From Allolobophora icterica (taxonomy: Eukaryota; Annelida; Clitellata; Crassiclitellata; Lumbricidae): a stretch of DNA of 64,000 nucleotides. Made by a program: the position numbers and the translations under genes. The DNA lies in contig OY744616.1 of assembly GCA_963556255.1 (NCBI GenBank), positions 3,054,831 through 3,118,830 on the forward strand. Direction: 5' to 3'. Of the stretch, positions 58,268 through 64,000 are shown in pieces; within the stretch, counting starts at the first letter, position 1; the number at the start of each line of letters is the position of its first letter. Below the pieces are notes generated by a model. That model did not search any database. It was given only the letters and a program-made list of their open reading frames with translations, and was not told the DNA's origin.

Positions 58268-58507
58268 TTATTTATTTATTTATTCCGGATATTTCTATAG
58301 CGCCTCTCGAAGTCAACTACTACTCAGAGGCGCTCCCGACTACAGCATTTGATACTGTGCCGGAATTTTCACGCCGAAGCGCCACGAGCAATCGCGGGTG
58401 AAGGACTTGTCCAAGGTCCGTACGCAGCGGCTAGAGTGGGATTCGAATTTCGAACCTACAACCCTCCGGTCACAAGGCGCCGAACTTACCACTGAGCCAC
58501 CACGCCT
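58268..58507 (-). mobile_element. SINE-1, second copy
   Basis: Nearly identical to 23404-23621. The B-box region carries a small duplication (GGATTCGAATTTCGAACC). Tail GGGAGCGCCTCTGAGTAG...CGAGAGGCGCTATAGAAAT. Confidence 0.92.
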
Positions 58508-58547
58508 GTTGTTTGTTAAACCAATTCAGTATATATTTATATGGGTT

Positions 58548-58600
58548 GGGCGTGTTTCTGAGAAGTGTCCTTAAAGAGGTACTAAACAAATGTATGGTTC
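58548..58600 (+). mobile_element. LINE tail relic
   Basis: GGTTGGGCGTGTTTCTGAGA...TTAAAGAGGTACTAAACAAA, a degenerate family-1 tail. Confidence 0.5.
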
Positions 58601-58955
58601 AATACACAACCCTGGCCGTGTCACTTGTGTACAATTTCTGGGCTATAAGAGTGAAAATCCGATAGATTGTTTAGTTACAATGCCACATGATTCTTTCAGA
58701 TTCTAGTTACACTAAGAATCAGTTTTTTGTTTGTATTCGTGGAAATCCTATAACTTGGTACGTTATAATTTCTTATTGTTTCCTACATTGTCTAGTTTCA
58801 CCAGAGTAATTGGGACAGTTCAAAAAATCGTCGATAAAACCAAATATCTGGATAAAAACATAAACTTCTTTCTGATCAAAGGTAAGACGTCTTCAATTAC
58901 GTTACAACTTGCAAGTGAGGACATGGTCTCTGTCATCTACTGATTATTTTTTACC
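58601..58955. other. Intergenic, recurrent block
   Basis: CAGATTCTAGTTACACTAAG...CTGATCAAAGGTAAGACGTC repeats the block near 9307 and 17775. Otherwise unassigned. Confidence 0.45.
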
Positions 58956-58963
58956 TCTTTTAC

Positions 58964-59164
58964 CAGGGCTGTATTGGTAAAATTAGAGGTGAGTACAGTT
59001 AGTTTTCCGAAACAAACTAGAGGTGAGTATACGCTACAGTATTTTGTGAGTATACGCCGTAGTATTTTAATATAAATAGATATAAATATTTTGTGAGGTG
59101 AGTATACGGTTTCTAGAGGTGAGTACACGCTGTATACCCGCGTATACCCTCGACTACAGCCCTG
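58964..59164. mobile_element. hAT-type MITE, 201 bp, with internal GAGGTGAGTATACG repeats
   Basis: Perfect 8-bp target duplication TCTTTTAC (58956-58963 and 59165-59172). Inverted ends CAGGGCTGTA and TACAGCCCTG. The interior holds about five copies of a (GAG)GTGAGTATACG-type motif. No coding capacity. Confidence 0.92.
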
Positions 59165-59172
59165 TCTTTTAC

Positions 59173-60299
59173 CCTCGACGAGGGCTGTTCAGAAGTCATA
59201 TATAAAGTATGACCATATAAATTAGGACTAGTTTTTTACTGCACATGAAAATTCTAGTATATAAACACGATAAAGGCGAGAGGCACCCATTACTGTTGGA
59301 TCTGAAAAGGGCCTGACCATTTGAACAAACAGGTTTTGTGGAGTACGTACAGATTCCACAGTGCAAACTTAAACATGTATAGTCCGCTTTGAAAATTTGT
59401 GTTGGACTGTAGCGGACTTGAACCTTATTACTATTATGTTTCCTGCTCCATTTAAAAAGTAAAGTCACCCATATCTAGTTGTGGTACTTATATTGTTCTT
59501 AGGCCTTTGAGCGGGAAAACAAAAATCCAAATATCTGGATACTGGACCAATGCACCACACGAGGATTATTGGATATTTTCCAGCTTACGTCAATATCAGA
59601 TTCCATTGCTTAATAACAAAGCTAAGCTTGCATAAACTAATCGTCGAGAGTCGTGACAGAATCTGATGAACGTTGAAAACCCAGACCCTTCGCATTTCTT
59701 TCATGTAGGGCCTACTAGATTCTATTAACACATTATAATTATACAGAACACATTATAATTATACAGTATAACATCGAGGCTTGTTTTTACCAGAAACAAA
59801 ATCTCTCCTGTGCACAAAACCCGATTTTTTTTGTTATCGGCTTAAGCTTCTGTATATTAGAACATCAAACGAAAAGCTTCCGTCCTCAAAATTGATTTTT
59901 GATCGCGAATTCCGAAATCTAAAGAACTTTGAAGAAGACTGGAAAGTTTTCCGAAGCTACGGTTTCATTTAGATTTAAATTTACTTTGAAAAATGTTTTT
60001 TGGGGGGTTTTTATATTCAGACCTCGATTGATGAAGCGTATCTGAACGCCTGCAGAAATTGAAAAAGACGTTCACGATGTGCAGTGCATAATGGCAACGG
60101 CATTATAAAAGTCACTGGAAGAGATGAGAATATAGGCACAAAGTGATAATCGATGATCGCTTACGCAGTGAAATCGTAGTCAAACACTGTTAGCTAAGTC
60201 CAGATGAAATCCAATAAGTCATAGAGGCAGAGGGTAAGCATCGGCTCGTAAGATGGCGGATGGCGTGCGATGTCACATACACGAGTATCGTATAGCCTA
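59173..60299. repeat. Intergenic blocks shared with 19701-20640
   Basis: 59280-60000 parallels 19740-20460 (see there), without the purine tract. 60000-60299 shows nothing named. Confidence 0.6.
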
Positions 60300-60540
60300 A
60301 CTGGTGACTTTTATACATTAAGGCCTTGGCCCAGAACCGGGCGTTTGCAGTAGTGGGTCCCACGATCTTGAATGACCTTCTTCCTCTGCTCAGGGCCAAA
60401 CTAATGACTGGATTTTCCTCCTCGGTCGTTCCCTAAAGGCATTTCTGTTTCCCCGGGCTTCTGTGCTAAGAGCGCCTCTGAATAGTTATTCTGCGAGAGG
60501 CTCTTTATAAGTTTCTAGATACAATACAATACAATTACTA
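60300..60540 (+). mobile_element. LINE 3' fragment (family 2)
   Basis: LAQNRAFAVVGPTILNDLLP with frame changes, then AGAGCGCCTCTGAATAG...TGCGAGAGGCTCTTTATAAG and (ATACA)n at 60520-60535. Confidence 0.75.
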
Positions 60541-60921
60541 ACCCTTTCAGAATTTTGAGAGCGGAGTCAAAATGGACTCACTGGATGTGACGTGGTTGAG
60601 TAGGCCTATTATTTTTCCGACATAGCGAACTGTTTGCTGTGCGAGTTCGTCTGCATCTTTTCGATGGCAAGTACAGTGGAAATCGTTTAATTGGTGACAG
60701 ATGGAACACATACAATATCCGGACTGTCTAATGAAATGAGAACTAACACGTCTGCAAGCAGCTTAATATCTGGTGGCAGCAGACACCAGGAGCAGCCAAT
60801 CAAACGTGGTTTCCCACTGAACAATAACTGAATTGATCTAGACAGTACTGTTAGCACATAATTATGTATCCATGTGAGTATCGCACCAACGCTATGACGA
60901 CTTTTCATAGTGTATGGATGC

Positions 60922-60967
<46 letters not shown>

Positions 60968-61439
60968 CCGTTATCTGCCTGTGCATAGAATATGTCACGT
61001 GCCTTGTGTATAGAATATAACAGTAACTATGTCACCATATATGCACTACAGAAAGGGACAACTTCAGAAAAGCGTCACTTACCATTAGCAAGAAGGGTTT
61101 CTCTCAGATGCGCAACTACCTTGGCGTTGTAATGAACTTGAATAATATCTGGGTAGAAGTCTCAGCCCGACTCACAACAACTACTTGGTAACATGAATCA
61201 GCTAGGATCTGAAGTTTCTTAAAATTTATCCTGAATAAAAAATTTCGCCAGAAGCGGCGCAAGACAGTCCACCATCCCTTAGGATTTATAAATCTAACTT
61301 ATAGGCCTATTGGTACTGAGTTTAATTGGTAGGGGGGCCTACAAAATATTTGTTTAAGTCCCCAGGGCCATAAGACCTTTCAAAGGCGCATTGTACTATC
61401 CACTACGTAAGATACCAGTGGTTGCCTTTCGCATGAACT
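60541..61439 (+). repeat. Array upstream module, displaced copies
   Basis: 60541-60915 (GATGGCAAGTACAGTGGAAA, CAATATCCGGACTGTCTAAT, AGCCAATCAAACGTGG at about 60794, ACCAACGCTATGACGACTTT) and 61250-61439 (AAAGGCGCATTGTACTATCC, CCTCCAACAGTTTGCGATG; compare 10015-10215). A (TA)n run lies at 60926-60966. No first exon follows. Confidence 0.65.
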
Positions 61440-61862
61440 GTGCTCGCATGTCTAGTGCCTCCAACAGTTTGCGATGTCCTAAATGGCTACTTGAATTACA
61501 AATCTCTCAACGGCTACACCACAATGACACATTTAGAGTTCACGCAGCAGGTGGTTCATGATCTCATAGGTACTTATACTTCCAGAAAGAATACTTTTCC
61601 GACTGAAGCGATCAAGAGAAGGGTGTCTCCAGCGGTTATACATGATCATTTGCTCTACATCATGCCAGGCAGGAAGAGATGCAAGCTTATTGTTACAGTA
61701 GGGGCAATGATAACCGGGCAAGATTTCGGTGTACCCACCGTAGTGTTGCTCTGTGTTTGCAAAGTGACTGTAACTGTTTCAGCGAGTTCAACACTAACTA
61801 ACTATCATGACTGTGCAATTAAATTCGTTGCTACTTGGTAAAATGATCATAATCTGACATAT
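61440..61862 (+). pseudogene. piggyBac-like transposase, C-terminal relic
   Basis: NGYLNYKSLNGYTTMTHLEF and QQVVHDLIGTYTSRKN, then a basic segment ending PGRKRCKL. A two-base frame change continues as CYSRGNDNRARFRC, then CTHRSVALCLQSDC. The pattern Cys-x2-Cys, then Cys, Cys and a final Cys pair matches the Cys-rich zinc finger that ends piggyBac (PGBD) transposases. 5' truncated and frameshifted. Confidence 0.65.
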
Positions 61863-62149
61863 AGTCAACATAGTCCAACAATTTTGAAGACTGCTAAAAA
61901 ATATGCTTTTACTGCCTAACGGACAATGGGGCATATCTGTCCCATAGAATAAAAGTAGCCATAATGTAAAAGTCAAGTATCAAAGTATCAAATAAACTAC
62001 ATTAAGTTGACAGAAGAGCCCTAGACAATGTATTTGTGTTAGTTGTAAACATTTTGCAGACGAAACAAAATCTCGTTTCTTAAAGGGGTAAACACTGTTA
62101 CGTGTTTAGTTACAATTCTACATTCGTTTCCCGACGCATTCAATCCCTT
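61863..62149. other. Possible piggyBac 3' flank
   Basis: GGACAATGGGGCATATCTGTCCC (61920-61942) is an imperfect palindrome just after the transposase relic. No TTAA-flanked terminal repeat could be matched. Otherwise unassigned. Confidence 0.3.
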
Positions 62150-62860
62150 TACAGTGTTTGTGTCTTAGTAGCTGCTTAAAGTTTTATTCTTTTCCTGATC
62201 CAACGACGAGACCAAAATTTTACATCAACTGCATATTTAGTATAATATGGGCGTTAGATAGGCACTGTTAAAAGGTTACTCGCTTACTTACTTACTTAGA
62301 ATCTAGCTTTTGGCGCCATCTGCTTTTACATATTGAGTTCGTCTGGTTATTTCCGATGGGTATCGTTTAACTGATGTCAGTTGCAACTAATACAATACCC
62401 GCACTGTCTAAAGAAACAGAAAACCAACCCTACTGCAAGCAGCTGAATCTCTGGTTGCAGCAGACACTAATGCCTAAGAAACCAATCAAAAGTGGCCTCA
62501 TATTAACCATTGAATGCATTGAATTAGAGCGCACTCTAAGTTCAGATATAGGCCTACATAGTAATAAGCCTTTTGATTGGTAAACAAAACACCATTTACG
62601 AAATTTTATTATACTTATTATCCTTCACCTTGTATTTAATTTCGGAACAAAAATTTAATTCAACTAAATGGTGTAAGAGACAGCCTTGCGTTAGGAGCCA
62701 GGTTACGATAGCAAAGAAGAGTTAGCTAAGCGAGCTTAATCCCATAATCGAAGGATTAGTCATCATGTTCATTTCATGACTGTGCATAAACGTCTGAGGT
62801 AATTGAATGTATTTGCTGTCGCAAATTATTTTGCGATAAACCAGTAAAGGCAACAACATT
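62150..62860 (+). repeat. Unit G: boundary block, upstream module and intron-1-like sequence without exons
   Basis: 62190-62545 repeats the block of 35890 and 47640, including AAACCAATCAAAAGTGG (CCAAT at about 62479). 62580-62700 matches gene F intron 1 (TTGTATTTAATTTCGG, CAACTAAATGGTGT). 62800-62850 (TGAATGTATTTGCTGTCGCA) matches the sequence just before the exon 2 acceptor of gene F (51138-51160). The acceptor and exon 2 are not found; an inverted-repeat element follows. Confidence 0.7.
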
Positions 62861-62967
62861 GCTGTAATCGATTCGGTTCAGGGCTAAACTTTGTACGAGC
62901 TCGTGAGTCACATCTTGTGTGAGACCGAGAAACAGACGTCAGTTGTCTTGGGATAGCGATCGTGCCT

Positions 62968-63618
62968 ATAGAATTATACAGTTCTATGTCCACTTTTTTT
63001 AAAAATCAACCTAATGCTATATCCGTTATCAGGATGACATGGGCTATGTCCAGAATAGTCAAGCTTAACTGTAGACGCTTTCTTCAGCGCTATCTGTCAG
63101 GATAATATAGTTCTATGTCCACGAATGTGCTCAGTATTTTAAAGTATTTTAAGGCTACAGAGGTACAAGTCCTCATCCAATAGAATGAATTATTTTCTAT
63201 CACGTGCATGTTCGATAGATCCGCGATGAAGTGACTTTTGAAGAATAATATTATACGGCGTTATGTCCATAGCCAATAACAGTGAGAGATCTGAACACGT
63301 GACTTGGACTTATATCCCTATAGTTCTCACGTTGTCTGCAATCGTGTCCGTAACCTGGACTTTTCAATGTTATACAGCTCTATGTCCAACAAAAGTCAAG
63401 CCTGCCATAATCATATCAAAATTTATTCATATTCAGTGTACATTATAATAAAAATATATATATAGTCATACTAGGGGAACACAGTGTTGTCCAAAAATTT
63501 TAATTTAATTGCCATCAATGAAACAGCGCGAAACATTTTCGTCATCTAATCTAAGAAATCGTTTTTCTCGGTTTTCGAAAAAGTGGACATAGAACTGTAG
63601 GCCTATAATTCTATAGGC
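62968..63618. mobile_element. Inverted-repeat element with repeated TATGTCCA motif
   Basis: GTGCCTATAGAATTATACAG...TTCTATGTCCAC at the left is matched by GTGGACATAGAA...TATAATTCTATAGGCAC at the right. TATGTCCA or its complement recurs at about 62986, 63046, 63113, 63262, 63380 and 63587. Inverted similarity may extend outward to CAGTTGTC/GACAACTG. No clear target duplication and no ORF. Confidence 0.7.
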
Positions 63619-63847
63619 ACGCGATGCTGTTCCTGACAACTGCAGGGATGTGTGACGTCATTGGTTTGTCTCTGTCGATGAAAAGAGCGTGATCGCAAAC
63701 CTCGTTCTTTGGCATGAAAACATCAGTATCAGTGACAAAAACGCTGCGATCTAGTTTGTCCACCCCACGTGAGGACAGGCACGAGAGAAACTATGACTTC
63801 GATTACATTTCATCTAGTCAGCGATGTCTAGTGAGCAGTGGAACAGC
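63619..63847. other. No feature recognised
   Basis: Sequence between the inverted-repeat element and the SINE-2 fragment; no coding or repeat signal that I can support. Confidence 0.4.
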
Positions 63848-63993
63848 TGGGCGCCTTGCACGGCTGCCATCCAGTTAAATTCGACTCCTGTTAAACTTGT
63901 CATCGTCTGTTACTACTATGTCATGTAATCTTACTAGGTTCTTGTCAGTTTGAATTAATAAACGAAGATTTCTTTTATTATTATTATTATTAT
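63848..63993 (+). mobile_element. SINE-2, 3' part only
   Basis: GGGCGCCTTGCACGGCTGCC, GTTAAATTCGACTCCTGTTA, CATGTAATCTTACTAGGTTC and AATAAACGAAGATT with (ATT)n. The tRNA-like head is missing. Confidence 0.88.
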
Positions 63994-64000
63994 GTCACTG

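Noticed and set aside
61440..61841. 133-codon ORF as an intact host gene
   Set aside because: The motifs are those of a piggyBac transposase C-terminus. The zinc finger is split by a frame change and no upstream exons or promoter are visible.

Overview
The window is animal (metazoan) nuclear DNA. It has GT-AG introns in conserved phase, TATA plus initiator core promoters, CR1/L2-like LINE fragments with microsatellite tails, tRNA-derived SINEs, hAT- and piggyBac-type DNA transposons and long simple repeats. There is no operon structure, Shine-Dalgarno pattern or dense coding. The repeat content suggests a marine-type invertebrate, but I cannot fix the phylum from sequence alone.

The core of the window is a plus-strand tandem array of one three-exon gene family. 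Exon 1 (61-64 nt) encodes a signal peptide starting M(F/I)R or MFT. Exon 2 is variable (162-564 nt) and encodes a conserved two-cysteine start followed by a Thr/Ser-rich mucin-like linker. Exon 3 (806-1046 nt) encodes a secreted beta-propeller-like domain. Both introns are phase 1 in every copy. Joined open reading frames close perfectly for gene B (11215-16837, 472 aa), gene D (27789-32659, 404 aa), gene E (39754-45278, 343 aa) and gene F (49898-54462, 490 aa). Gene C (21229-24734) has a one-base frameshift and a shortened end. Unit A (6621-7340) is a decayed pseudogene. A first-exon relic lies at 26844-26901, an exon-3 relic at 40738-40950, an exon-3 partial duplication at 17005-17345, and the promoter side of a seventh unit at 62150-62850. 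The function is unknown; the products should be secreted.

Between and inside the genes are remains of the same duplications: a CCAAT-bearing upstream module seen about 12 times, a downstream module seen about 5 times, and paired intergenic blocks. The rest is mobile DNA. There are at least four LINE families, several sharing a 3' hairpin tail with a tRNA-SINE. A second SINE family has ATT tails. Four DNA elements have perfect 8-bp target duplications (34111-34284, 42563-43929, 54480-57023, 58964-59164). A piggyBac-type TTAA element lies at 13596-15622, and a piggyBac transposase C-terminal relic at 61440-61862. Other inverted-repeat elements lie at 4483-6076, 22562-22941, 41190-42100 and 62968-63618.

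Layout: 1-6100 LINE and transposon debris; 6400-8400 unit A; 10-17.6 kb unit B; 17.9-25 kb unit C; 25.9-34.1 kb unit D; 34.6-45.9 kb unit E; 46-57 kb unit F with a transposon just after its stop codon; 57-64 kb flanks of unit F and the start of unit G.
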